Assembly: GCA_017860985.1 (NCBI GenBank)
Contig: JAGFXG010000031.1
Coordinates: 1-8,969 of the forward strand
Origin: Deltaproteobacteria bacterium
GTDB lineage: Bacteria; Desulfobacterota; Syntrophia; Syntrophales; Smithellaceae
Direction of reading: 5' to 3'
Length of the DNA stretch: 8,969 nt
Shown piece by piece: positions 1 through 6,097 of the stretch. Both the position numbers and the translations under genes were made by a program. Under the pieces are notes generated by a model. That model made no database searches. It was not told the DNA's origin and was given only the letters and a program-made list of their open reading frames with translations. How positions within the stretch are numbered: position 1 is the stretch's first letter; every line of letters begins with the position of its first letter.

Positions 1-66
1 AATGTAGATCAGGAAATATGTTGGATTTTATATTGTTTGCGATTTTAACAAAGTAACTTAAATTGT

Positions 67-72
67 AGGAGG
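67..72 (+). promoter_or_regulatory. Ribosome binding site that fixes the start at 78
   Basis: A perfect AGGAGG lies five bases before the ATG at 78. An in-frame GTG at 72 overlaps this site and so cannot be the start that it serves. This makes the protein 144 residues rather than 146. Confidence 0.8.
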
Positions 73-77
73 TGAAA

Positions 78-512
78 ATGAACTATTGGATGAGATGTTC
101 TTTTTTGACAGTAATCTTAACGATCATGATTGTAGCAGCAGCCGCTCAGGTTAATGCATCTGCGGCTGTGTCAGTAGGTGATCAGGATTCAGGTTTTGCA
201 GTGCTTTTTGCGCAGGATCTCAATGATGACACTTCCATTCTGCTTGCACAGGCCCCCCCGCCTCCTGGGCCGGGATATCGAAGAGATGCACCTCCCCCTG
301 GTCCTGGATATCGTGGAGATCGACCTCCTCGTCGGCATTGGGATCGTCGTCGGTATCCTCGCGGTTACTGGCATCGGGGTTATGATGGTCCTCCGCCTCC
401 TTATCGTCGGTATCCTCGCCGTTACTGGCATCGTCGTCATTACGGTCCCCCGACGCCACCACCTCCTTTCGGTCCCCCTTCTCCACCTATTGGACCGCCT
501 CCAGGCTGGTAG
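78..512 (+). CDS. Small exported Pro/Arg/Tyr-rich repeat protein, unknown function
   Basis: I do not recognise a family. The 144-residue product starts MNYWMRCSF, followed by a hydrophobic stretch (about residues 9-23) and small residues AQVNASAA, which together look like a Sec signal peptide cut near residue 27-30. Residues 31-58 are an ordinary, mildly acidic linker. From residue 59 to the end the chain is low-complexity: Pro, Arg, Tyr, Gly, Trp and His with almost nothing else. It includes two copies of PPPGPGYR and two of a block RRYPR-x-YWHR, and ends GPPPGW. There is no cysteine after the signal region, so no lipobox and no disulfides. The mature part is strongly basic and aromatic, which would suit binding to an anionic surface such as outer membrane or cell wall polymer, but that is inference. 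The gene has its own strong ribosome site and terminator, so it is probably a single-gene unit. Signal peptide, ribosome site and terminator argue that it is real despite the composition. Confidence 0.72.
   Translation: MNYWMRCSFLTVILTIMIVAAAAQVNASAAVSVGDQDSGFAVLFAQDLNDDTSILLAQAPPPPGPGYRRDAPPPGPGYRGDRPPRRHWDRRRYPRGYWHRGYDGPPPPYRRYPRRYWHRRHYGPPTPPPPFGPPSPPIGPPPGW
261..320 (+). repeat. In-frame direct repeat encoding PPGPGYR-x-D
   Basis: Two imperfect copies (261-287 and 294-320) lie 33 bases apart, which is 11 codons. They encode PPGPGYRRD and PPGPGYRGD. Several synonymous codon differences suggest that the duplication is old or kept by selection on the protein. Confidence 0.7.
347..433 (+). 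repeat. 30-base near-identical direct repeat within the exported protein gene
   Basis: Bases 347-376 and 404-433 match at 29 of 30 positions, differing only at 363 (g) against 420 (c). The offset is 57 bases, exactly 19 codons, so the reading frame is kept. Each copy encodes the RRYPR-x-YWHR block. The near identity points to a recent duplication by slippage or recombination. Confidence 0.85.
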
Positions 513-553
513 GAATGAGGTTGAATTAACGTTGACCAAATAAAAAAACCTTA

Positions 554-595
554 AAAACAAAAAGCGTCTGCATGTTTTGAGACGCTTTTTGTTTT
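554..595 (+). terminator. Intrinsic terminator after the small exported protein gene
   Basis: Bases 554-569 and 580-595 are perfect inverted repeats of 16 bases around a 10-base loop. The stem has a core AGCGTCT/AGACGCT flanked by A-rich and T-rich arms, so transcripts on the + strand end in a U-rich tract. The A-rich left arm would give the same U tract on the opposite strand, so it could work both ways. It separates the small gene from the trxB operon. Confidence 0.9.
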
Positions 596-618
596 ATGTA
601 AATCTCATCAATTTCATC

Positions 619-647
619 TTTACAAAACAGGGTCTTCCTGATTAAAG
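619..647 (+). promoter_or_regulatory. Possible sigma-70-type promoter for the trxB operon
   Basis: TTTACA (619-624, five of six to TTGACA) is followed after 17 bases by TTAAAG (642-647, only three of six to TATAAT). It lies between the upstream terminator and the trxB start, where a promoter is needed. The -10 match is weak, so this is only a candidate. Confidence 0.3.
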
Positions 648-674
648 AAAACATCAAAACAACAGGAGTTTTTT

Positions 675-1637
675 ATGAAGCAGGGAATCTTGCCGGAATA
701 TGATTATGATGTTGTCATTATTGGTGGAGGACCGGCGGGTTACACAGCCGGCATTTATGCCGCGCGGGCAGCGCTCAAAACACTGCTCATTGAAGGCGAA
801 GGTACGGTAAGCCAGATCACGATTACAGACATAATTGAAAATTATCCGGGAATTCCCGAAGGCATTGGCGGATTTGAGCTGATGCAGCTTTTCAAGAAAC
901 AGGCGCTGAAGTTCGGCCTGGAAATCCTTCCCAAAGATGTAAACGGCATCAAAAAAAGCTCTTCCGCACAGGTTGTCTGGGAAGTAACGACCGGAGGCAA
1001 AGTTTTTAAAACGCTTAGCATTATCGCCGCAACAGGAGCGATGTGGCGGAATCTTGACGTTCCGGGAGAATCGGAGTTTGTAGGAAGGGGTGTGTCTTAT
1101 TGTGCTACCTGTGACGGCCCCTTCTATCGGAATCGCGATGTGATCGTGGTGGGCGGCGGCGACACGGCCATTCAGGAAGCACTTTTCCTGACTCATTTTG
1201 CCAAAAAGGTAATCGTGGTTCATCGACGGGACAGACTGCGTGCGGCGGGAATGCTGCAGGAAAGAGCCTTTGCCGAAAAGAAGATTGAGTTTGTCTGGAA
1301 TTCAACGGTTTCCGAAATCACCGGAGCTGATTTTGTAACCGGTGTCAAAGTAAAAAATGTTCAGACCGGCGGCCTTTCGGAAATATCCGCCGACGGAATT
1401 TTCATTTTTGTCGGCCGGCTGCCATACACGGAAATATTCAAAGGCCTGGTGGAGATGGACAAAACGGGTTTCATCATCACCGATGAAAACATGCGGACAA
1501 ATGCGGCGGGTTTATTTGCCGCCGGAGACTGCCGTGCCAAGCTTTTTCGGCAGGTTGTCACCGCCGCCGGTGACGGGGCGAATGCAGTGCACAGTGCCGA
1601 ATTGTATATTGATGAAGTGAAAGGCCGAACATACTAA
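675..1637 (+). CDS. trxB: Thioredoxin reductase (NADPH), TrxB
   Basis: This is a cytoplasmic FAD enzyme that passes electrons from NADPH to thioredoxin. At 320 residues it is the normal length for the low-molecular-weight bacterial class. Residues 17-22 (GGGPAG) bind the FAD ADP part, and ENYPG follows at 55-59. The redox-active pair is CATC (Cys143, Cys146) followed by Asp147, corresponding to Cys135, Cys138 and Asp139 in E. coli. The central NAD(P) domain has GGGDTA (160-165) and HRRDRLRA (183-190), the arginine-rich motif expected for NADPH. The C-terminal FAD part has AAGD (282-285) and RQVVTAAGDGA (292-302). Oddities are VSQ where many relatives have GGQ (45-47), and Cys286 directly after the AAGD motif. 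The start is supported by AGGAG at 664-668. It is the first gene of the probable operon with lgt and the flavoprotein. The family assignment is very secure. The partner thioredoxin gene is not in the window. Confidence 0.96.
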   Translation: MKQGILPEYDYDVVIIGGGPAGYTAGIYAARAALKTLLIEGEGTVSQITITDIIENYPGIPEGIGGFELMQLFKKQALKFGLEILPKDVNGIKKSSSAQVVWEVTTGGKVFKTLSIIAATGAMWRNLDVPGESEFVGRGVSYCATCDGPFYRNRDVIVVGGGDTAIQEALFLTHFAKKVIVVHRRDRLRAAGMLQERAFAEKKIEFVWNSTVSEITGADFVTGVKVKNVQTGGLSEISADGIFIFVGRLPYTEIFKGLVEMDKTGFIITDENMRTNAAGLFAAGDCRAKLFRQVVTAAGDGANAVHSAELYIDEVKGRTY

Positions 1638-1640
1638 ACC

Positions 1641-2486
1641 ATGGAATCTTTTGTGAGTGCCTGGCAGCATCTGCCATCCCATATCAGCCCGTCGTTATTC
1701 AGCATCGGCTCTTTTCAGCTTCGCTACTACAGCCTGATGTATCTGGTCGCCTTCGCTGTTGTTTATTTCCTTTTTTCCTATCGGATTAAGCGCAAGGAGA
1801 TCAGCATTACAACGGAGTTTCTGCAGGATTATATGGTCTGGGCAATGGTCGGACTGATAGTCGGCGCAAGGCTGGGCTATGCCCTTTTTTACAATTTCAG
1901 CTATTTCAGTGTTCATCCGCTGGAGATAATCCTGCCGTTTGATTTCTCCGATGGCTTTCGCTTTGTGGGGTTGAGTGGAATGTCCTATCATGGCGGTTTT
2001 ATCGGGGTTGCTCTGGTCACCGTTTATGTTTGTCATAAACACAAGATCATACTCTGGCAATTTGGCGACTGGCTGTGCGCAGCGGTGCCCCTGGGGTATA
2101 TGTTCGGCAGGCTGGGCAACTTCATCAACGGCGAACTCTGGGGCCGTCTTACCACGGTGCCTTGGGGAATGTATTTTCCCCTGGATCCAACGAGGAGCCT
2201 GCGCCATCCCTCACAGCTTTACGAGGCTTTGTTTGAAGGCCTGTTTTTGTTTTGTGTCCTTTGGCCGATCCGCAAAAAAAATCCTTTCGACGGTTTTACC
2301 GTTGGTCTTTATATCTTCGGTTACGGTCTGGTTCGTTTCTTTATCGAGTTTTATCGAGAACCGGACGCGCACCTTGGATTTGTTCTGGGATTCAACACAA
2401 TGGGCCAGGTCCTTTGCATATTAATGATGCTGGCAGGTATTGCCATTATTATGTGGCGTCGGCAGGTATCAACCGCACGGAAATAA
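1641..2486 (+). CDS. lgt: Prolipoprotein diacylglyceryl transferase, Lgt
   Basis: Lgt is an inner-membrane enzyme that moves diacylglycerol from phosphatidylglycerol to the lipobox cysteine of preprolipoproteins, the first step of lipoprotein maturation. The 281-residue product has about seven hydrophobic segments. Near the N-terminus it has FSIGSFQLRYYSLMY (20-34). Key residues match E. coli Lgt with a constant offset of 14: His117 in MSYHGG for His103, and Arg157, Asn160 and Glu165 in the signature GRLGNFINGELWGR (156-169) for Arg143, Asn146 and Glu151. RHPSQLYE (188-195) and YGLVRFFIEFYREPD (228-242) follow, with Tyr228, Arg232 and Glu236 matching Tyr235, Arg239 and Glu243. The start is only three bases after the trxB stop and has no good Shine-Dalgarno site at normal distance (GAAAGG is about 16 bases away), so translation is probably coupled to trxB. 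Nothing appears missing. Confidence 0.96.
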   Translation: MESFVSAWQHLPSHISPSLFSIGSFQLRYYSLMYLVAFAVVYFLFSYRIKRKEISITTEFLQDYMVWAMVGLIVGARLGYALFYNFSYFSVHPLEIILPFDFSDGFRFVGLSGMSYHGGFIGVALVTVYVCHKHKIILWQFGDWLCAAVPLGYMFGRLGNFINGELWGRLTTVPWGMYFPLDPTRSLRHPSQLYEALFEGLFLFCVLWPIRKKNPFDGFTVGLYIFGYGLVRFFIEFYREPDAHLGFVLGFNTMGQVLCILMMLAGIAIIMWRRQVSTARK

Positions 2487-2488
2487 AC

Positions 2489-2494
2489 AGGAGG
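2489..2494 (+). promoter_or_regulatory. Ribosome binding site that fixes the start at 2500
   Basis: AGGAGG lies five bases before the ATG at 2500. A longer in-frame reading from ATG 2440 would add 20 residues (MPLLCGV...) and overlap lgt by 47 bases, with no ribosome site. The FAD motif begins directly after the 2500 start, as is normal for the family. Confidence 0.85.
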
Positions 2495-2499
2495 TCAAT

Positions 2500-3831
2500 A
2501 TGGGCAGGCGCTTGGTCATTATCGGGGGCGGCGCGGGCGGAGGCTCCACAGCCGCAGAAGCGAAGCGGAATGATCCTTCTCTGGACGTTACCATTTTGCA
2601 GACGGGCCAATTTGTCTCCTATGCTTCCTGTCCGACCCCTTATTACATCGGCGACGTGATCAAGGACGCCAATAAACTGATTGCCAGGACGCCGGAAAAA
2701 TTCCGCGAAGGCGGTATTGATGTCCAGCTCCATTCGGAAGTGGTCAGTATCAATCCCAAAGATGCAGCTGTTGAAGTAAAAGATGGCCGCCGTTTCCCCT
2801 ATGACGTTCTCGTTATGGCCACCGGCACGTCGGCCATAGTGCCGGATATGCCCGGCGTGCACCTGCCCGGTGTTTTTTCGCTGCGCAATCTGGAAGATGC
2901 GATCCATATCAAAACCTGGCTTCAGGAAAAAAAAGCAAAACGCATTGTTATTATTGGCGGAGGTTTTATCGGACTGGAAATGAGCGAAGCGCTTCACGCA
3001 GCAAGCATAAAAACAACGATGATTCATAAAGATCCCCTGCCGGCCAATCGCTGGGACAAGGCTCTTTCTTCAATGATGCTGGAGGAGCTTCAGGCTCACG
3101 GTGTGGACTTTGTGGGCAATGAAGCAGCGCAGGCGATAGAAGAAGGAGTGACCGCGCCGCTTCGCGTTGTGACAGACAAAGGTGAATATGAAGGAGATCT
3201 GGTTTTGCTGGCCATCGGCGTACGGCCGGACTCAAGGCTGGCACAGTCCGTCGGCTTGAAAACCGGTCTATCCGGTGCAATAGCAGTGAACTTTGCCCAG
3301 CAGGCTTCTCTGGAAAATGTTTATGCCGTGGGCGATTGCTGTGAATCGTTTCATAAAGTCAGCCGCCGCTGGGTGAACGTCCCCCTTGGTGACATTGCCA
3401 ACAAACAGGGCCGTGTCGCCGGACGCAACATCGGCGGCAAACCCCTGACGTTTGATGGTATTGTAGGTGCCCAGTCTTTCAGGTTGTTCAATCTGGAATG
3501 TGCGGCCACGGGCCTTTCCGAAAAAGATGCGGCAGCCGCGGGGTTTTCACCGGTCAGCAACATCACCTGGGGAAGCGCCATGGCGCCTGCGCTGGGCATG
3601 AGAAAAATCGGTCTGATGCTGACTGCCGACAAATCATCCGGTAGACTGCTGGGCGCGCAGGCGGTGGGTGTCGCAGGAGCGGTGGGGAGGATCAACGCGC
3701 TGTCTGTCGCGCTCTGGGCGGAAATGAATCTCGATCAGATCGGTTATCTTGATCTGGCTTATGCCCCGCCTTTCAGCCCGGCCTGGGATATCATTCATAA
3801 CGCGGCCCAGGCGCTCGGCCGTTCATTGTAA
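2500..3831 (+). CDS. FAD-dependent pyridine nucleotide-disulfide oxidoreductase, CoA-disulfide reductase/NADH oxidase type
   Basis: The product is a 443-residue flavoprotein of the single-cysteine group that includes CoA-disulfide reductase, NADH oxidase/peroxidase and NADH-dependent persulfide reductase. The N-terminal FAD fold has GGGAGGG (9-15). The likely redox cysteine is Cys44 in SYASCPTPYYIG, at the place of Cys43 in S. aureus CoA-disulfide reductase. ATGT follows at 107-110, a second nucleotide-binding motif GGGFIGLE at 153-160, GVRP at 240-243 and VGD at 277-279. The C-terminal dimerisation domain contains ANKQGRVAGRNI (300-311), LLGAQAVG (383-390) and LAYAPPFSPAWD (419-430). Tyr421 fits Tyr419 of the S. 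aureus enzyme, but the usual YYPG segment that carries the second tyrosine (Tyr361) reads MAPALG here (361-366). No rhodanese domain is fused. The physiological substrate cannot be read from sequence: a CoA or low-molecular-weight disulfide, a persulfide or polysulfide, or oxygen are all possible. It follows lgt by 13 bases, so it is probably co-transcribed with trxB. Confidence 0.88.
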   Translation: MGRRLVIIGGGAGGGSTAAEAKRNDPSLDVTILQTGQFVSYASCPTPYYIGDVIKDANKLIARTPEKFREGGIDVQLHSEVVSINPKDAAVEVKDGRRFPYDVLVMATGTSAIVPDMPGVHLPGVFSLRNLEDAIHIKTWLQEKKAKRIVIIGGGFIGLEMSEALHAASIKTTMIHKDPLPANRWDKALSSMMLEELQAHGVDFVGNEAAQAIEEGVTAPLRVVTDKGEYEGDLVLLAIGVRPDSRLAQSVGLKTGLSGAIAVNFAQQASLENVYAVGDCCESFHKVSRRWVNVPLGDIANKQGRVAGRNIGGKPLTFDGIVGAQSFRLFNLECAATGLSEKDAAAAGFSPVSNITWGSAMAPALGMRKIGLMLTADKSSGRLLGAQAVGVAGAVGRINALSVALWAEMNLDQIGYLDLAYAPPFSPAWDIIHNAAQALGRSL

Positions 3832-3847
3832 TCCCGCTCATGCGGGA
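3832..3847 (+). other. Short GC-rich hairpin after the flavoprotein gene
   Basis: TCCCGC (3832-3837) and GCGGGA (3842-3847) form a perfect six-base-pair stem with a TCAT loop, directly after the stop codon. No T run follows (the next bases are CGAGTG), so it is not a typical intrinsic terminator. It may protect the 3' end of the operon message or act as a weak terminator. The rest of the spacer to 3945 holds no gene and no recognisable riboswitch. Confidence 0.4.
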
Positions 3848-3945
3848 CGAGTGTTAATTCTACGCAGCTTGCCGCAATCTTATTACGTTCACTTCATACC
3901 TCGAAATGATTGCTGCAGGGTGGTTTATTCAGGGAAAAGAAAACA

Positions 3946-4890
3946 ATGGTTTGGTGGTGGATATTTTTTGCTGTCTTTATTCTGGCCATGCTGGCCCTTG
4001 ATCTTGGCGTCTTCAACCGAAAGTCCCACGTCATAAAAATGAAGGAGGCCATGCTGTGGACCCTTTTCTGGGTGACGCTTGCGCTCCTGTTCTGTGCGGG
4101 GATTTACTTTTTCTACGGGCATGCCAAGGCGATGGAATTTGTTGCCAGCTATCTTATTGAATACTCGCTGAGCATCGACAATCTTTTTGTTTTCATGCTG
4201 ATTTTCCGCTTTTTCAACGTTCCCCGTGCCTTCGAGCACAAAGCTCTGTTCTGGGGGATTTTAATGGCGCTGGTGACGCGGGGTGTTTTTATCTTCGCGG
4301 GTGTCGCGCTGATCAACACGTTCAACTGGGTCATGTATATTTTCGGGGCTTTCCTGATTTTCACCGGCATCAAGATGGCGCTGAACAAGCAGACGGAAGT
4401 CCATCCGGACAAAAATATCGCAATAAAACTTTTGCGTTACATCATACCGGTCACCAATAAATTTTCCGGCGCCAAATTTTTTATCATCAAACGCGGCATC
4501 CGTTATGCCACCCCGATGCTGGCCGTTCTTCTTGCCTTGGAAACCACGGATATTCTTTTTGCGATTGATTCGATTCCCGCGGTGCTGGCCATTTCCAAGG
4601 ATCCCTTTATCGTTTACACGTCCAACGTCTTTGCCATTTTAGGGCTGCGCTCGCTTTTTTTCGCGATTTCCGGTTTGATGAAATTGTTTCATCTTCTCCA
4701 TTACGGCCTGGCGGCCATTCTGACCTTTGTCGGAGTCAAGATGCTTATCGAGGATTTTTTCCACGTGCCGGTAGCGGCCTCGCTCCTTGTCATCATCTTG
4801 ATTCTGGCTGTGTCGATTGTGTCGTCGGTGATCTGGCCCGACCCGAAAAATGAGGAAGGCGAAGTTCCTCCGGTGACGATGAAGGAGTAG
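3946..4890 (+). CDS. TerC/Alx-family integral membrane protein, probable metal ion exporter
   Basis: This is a polytopic inner-membrane protein of 314 residues, close to E. coli Alx (about 320). The TerC family is linked to tellurium resistance and, for Alx and related proteins, to manganese export. Family hallmarks visible are LALDLGVFNR (16-25), the acidic membrane motif EYSLSIDNLFVF (72-83) with Asp78-Asn79, and ETTDILFAIDSIPA (199-212) with Glu199, Asp202 and Asp208, followed by SNVFAILGLRSLFFAI (226-241). Eight or so hydrophobic segments are apparent. The C-terminus ends in a short charged tail. I chose ATG 3946 because AGGGA (3931-3935) lies 10 bases upstream and the first membrane segment begins at once. 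An in-frame TTG at 3910 would add 12 residues before that segment. The manganese riboswitch found before alx/mntP genes elsewhere is not evident in the 114-base leader. Family is secure; the transported ion is inference. Confidence 0.92.
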   Translation: MVWWWIFFAVFILAMLALDLGVFNRKSHVIKMKEAMLWTLFWVTLALLFCAGIYFFYGHAKAMEFVASYLIEYSLSIDNLFVFMLIFRFFNVPRAFEHKALFWGILMALVTRGVFIFAGVALINTFNWVMYIFGAFLIFTGIKMALNKQTEVHPDKNIAIKLLRYIIPVTNKFSGAKFFIIKRGIRYATPMLAVLLALETTDILFAIDSIPAVLAISKDPFIVYTSNVFAILGLRSLFFAISGLMKLFHLLHYGLAAILTFVGVKMLIEDFFHVPVAASLLVIILILAVSIVSSVIWPDPKNEEGEVPPVTMKE

Positions 4891-4897
4891 TGCCAGG

Positions 4898-5680
4898 ATG
4901 CAAAGTGACATTCCAAACATATCGCAAAACCAGCTGAAAAAATGGTCGAAACTTGCAGATGTCAAATTTCGCAGGGATGAAGGCCTGTTTATAGCCGAGG
5001 GGGCCAAAGTCATCGAAGAGCTATTGAAAAGCGATTGGCAGATAGAAGCGGTTCTGGTGTTGCAGGACAAAATATTCCACTGGGAAAAACTGATTGCACG
5101 CGTGAGTGAGGAGGTCCCTGTCTATCAACTGAAGAGCCGGGAATGGAAAAAACTGAGCCAGGACAAAGAGCCGGAGGGTATTATTGCCATTGTAAGAAAC
5201 AAAAAGAAACCCTCCCTCTCATCATGGCTTCAGTCTGCCGAAGGTCACCTGCTGATCGGTCATGAAATTTCCAATCCCCGGAATCTGGGCGCGCTGATGC
5301 GCAGCGCGCGATGGTTTGGTTTTACAAAAATGATGTTGAGTGCGGACTCGGTGGATGTCACACATCCCAAGGTGATCCGCGCGTCGATGGGCAGCATCTT
5401 TCATTTGGCCATTTTGACGGATGTTGATTTACAAACGGTGCTTCCTGAAATCAAACGGAATTTCATTTTGATTGGCAGTGACGTGAAAAAAGGTGTTGCA
5501 CCGCATCTGCCATCAAAAGAGGCAGCCCTGCTTGTCGGTAGTGAAAGTCATGGGTTGCCGGAGGATTTATTGGCGTTGACGGATGAACGCTGGCGAATTC
5601 CCGGCGACGGTGTAGCCGATTCACTCAGCCTTCCCCAGGCTGCGGCGATCATGATGTATGAGATGATAAAGAAAGGATAA
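4898..5680 (+). CDS. TrmH/SpoU-family RNA 2'-O-ribose methyltransferase
   Basis: This 260-residue protein should transfer a methyl group from S-adenosylmethionine to a ribose 2'-OH in rRNA or tRNA. Residues about 12-100 form the substrate-binding domain seen in RlmB-type members, with RRDEGLFIAEGAKVIEELL (25-43). The C-terminal knotted SPOUT domain carries motif 1, NPRNLGALMRSARWFGF (126-142, with Asn129 and Arg135), then HPKVIRASMGSIFHL (156-170), motif 2, LLVGSESHGLPEDLL (211-225, with Glu216), and motif 3, IPGDGVADSLSLPQAAAIM (234-252). The family usually has SLN in motif 3; here it is SLS (242-244). The gene starts seven bases after terC, and its likely ribosome site AAGGAG (4882-4887) lies inside the last terC codons, so the two are probably translated together. 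Whether the target is 23S rRNA or tRNA cannot be told from the sequence. Confidence 0.9.
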   Translation: MQSDIPNISQNQLKKWSKLADVKFRRDEGLFIAEGAKVIEELLKSDWQIEAVLVLQDKIFHWEKLIARVSEEVPVYQLKSREWKKLSQDKEPEGIIAIVRNKKKPSLSSWLQSAEGHLLIGHEISNPRNLGALMRSARWFGFTKMMLSADSVDVTHPKVIRASMGSIFHLAILTDVDLQTVLPEIKRNFILIGSDVKKGVAPHLPSKEAALLVGSESHGLPEDLLALTDERWRIPGDGVADSLSLPQAAAIMMYEMIKKG

Positions 5681-5704
5681 AGGAGCAAGGAGGAAGGTGA
5701 AAGG

Positions 5705-6031
5705 ATGTCATTTATTCAGGTGATGATGACGACAGAAACAAAGGAGCAGGCGATGGCCATCGCGCGGCATTTGGTTGAAGAGAAACTGGCGGCGTGTGTG
5801 CAGGTCTCCGGTTCGATTGAAAGCATCTATCGCTGGAAGGGCAAGGTGGAACTCTCTCAGGAGTTTCTCTGCCTTATCAAAACACGCGAAGTCCTTTTTC
5901 CGAATGTGGAAACCGCCATCAAAAAACTGCATCCCTACGAAACGCCTGAAATCATTGCTTTGCCGATTGTCAGGGGCAGCACAGAATACCTGGCCTGGCT
6001 CGATGATGCATTGCTGCCGCGTTCCCGATAA
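5705..6031 (+). CDS. cutA: Divalent cation tolerance protein CutA
   Basis: CutA is a small, very stable trimeric protein of the ferredoxin-like (PII-like) fold, tied to copper and other divalent cation tolerance in E. coli, though its exact role is unsettled. The 108-residue product covers the whole family: VMMTTETKEQA (6-16), LAACVQVSG (28-36), SIYRWKGKVE (40-49, with Tyr42 and Trp44), QEFLCLIKT (52-60) and HPYETPEIIALPI (76-88), ending with EYLAWLDDAL (94-103). His76 fits the metal-binding His83 of E. coli CutA1. The E. coli N-terminal Cys16 has no counterpart, while Cys31 is the commonly conserved one. There is no signal peptide, so it is cytoplasmic. It follows the methyltransferase by 24 purine-rich bases containing AAGGAGG (5687-5693), so it is likely the last gene of the terC unit. 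Confidence 0.95.
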   Translation: MSFIQVMMTTETKEQAMAIARHLVEEKLAACVQVSGSIESIYRWKGKVELSQEFLCLIKTREVLFPNVETAIKKLHPYETPEIIALPIVRGSTEYLAWLDDALLPRSR

Positions 6032-6097
6032 TTTTTTTCGTGCAATAATTGGATCTTTGTTTTAATGAGAAACGTTAAAATTTCTTAAGGAGACTTT

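Noticed and set aside
1..71. Short peptide reading ATG 18 to TAA 56 (MLDFILFAILTK) and possible promoter elements such as TTGGAT at 21-26
   Set aside because: The frame is open to the window edge, so it could be a leader peptide, the tail of an upstream gene, or noncoding AT-rich DNA. No ribosome site or matching -10 box is good enough to call.
189..560. Long antisense and alternate-frame open readings across the exported protein gene, including a very acidic antisense one at 220-486
   Set aside because: They mirror the repetitive Pro/Arg codons of the + strand gene. They have no ribosome site, and the 189-560 reading starts inside the terminator stem. The + frame has a signal peptide and AGGAGG.
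654..1223. 189-residue minus-strand open reading opposite trxB
   Set aside because: It is the complement of well-conserved trxB codons and shows no family motif.
2440..2499. Longer N-terminus for the flavoprotein from ATG 2440
   Set aside because: It overlaps lgt, has no ribosome site, and puts 20 unrelated residues before the FAD motif.
3910..3945. TTG start at 3910 for the TerC-family protein
   Set aside because: It would add a charged segment before the first membrane helix and lacks a spaced ribosome site as good as that for ATG 3946.
6032..6097. T run (6032-6038) after cutA as a terminator, and TTGGAT at 6049-6054 as a tkt promoter
   Set aside because: No GC-rich stem precedes the T run, and no good -10 box lies 16-18 bases after TTGGAT.
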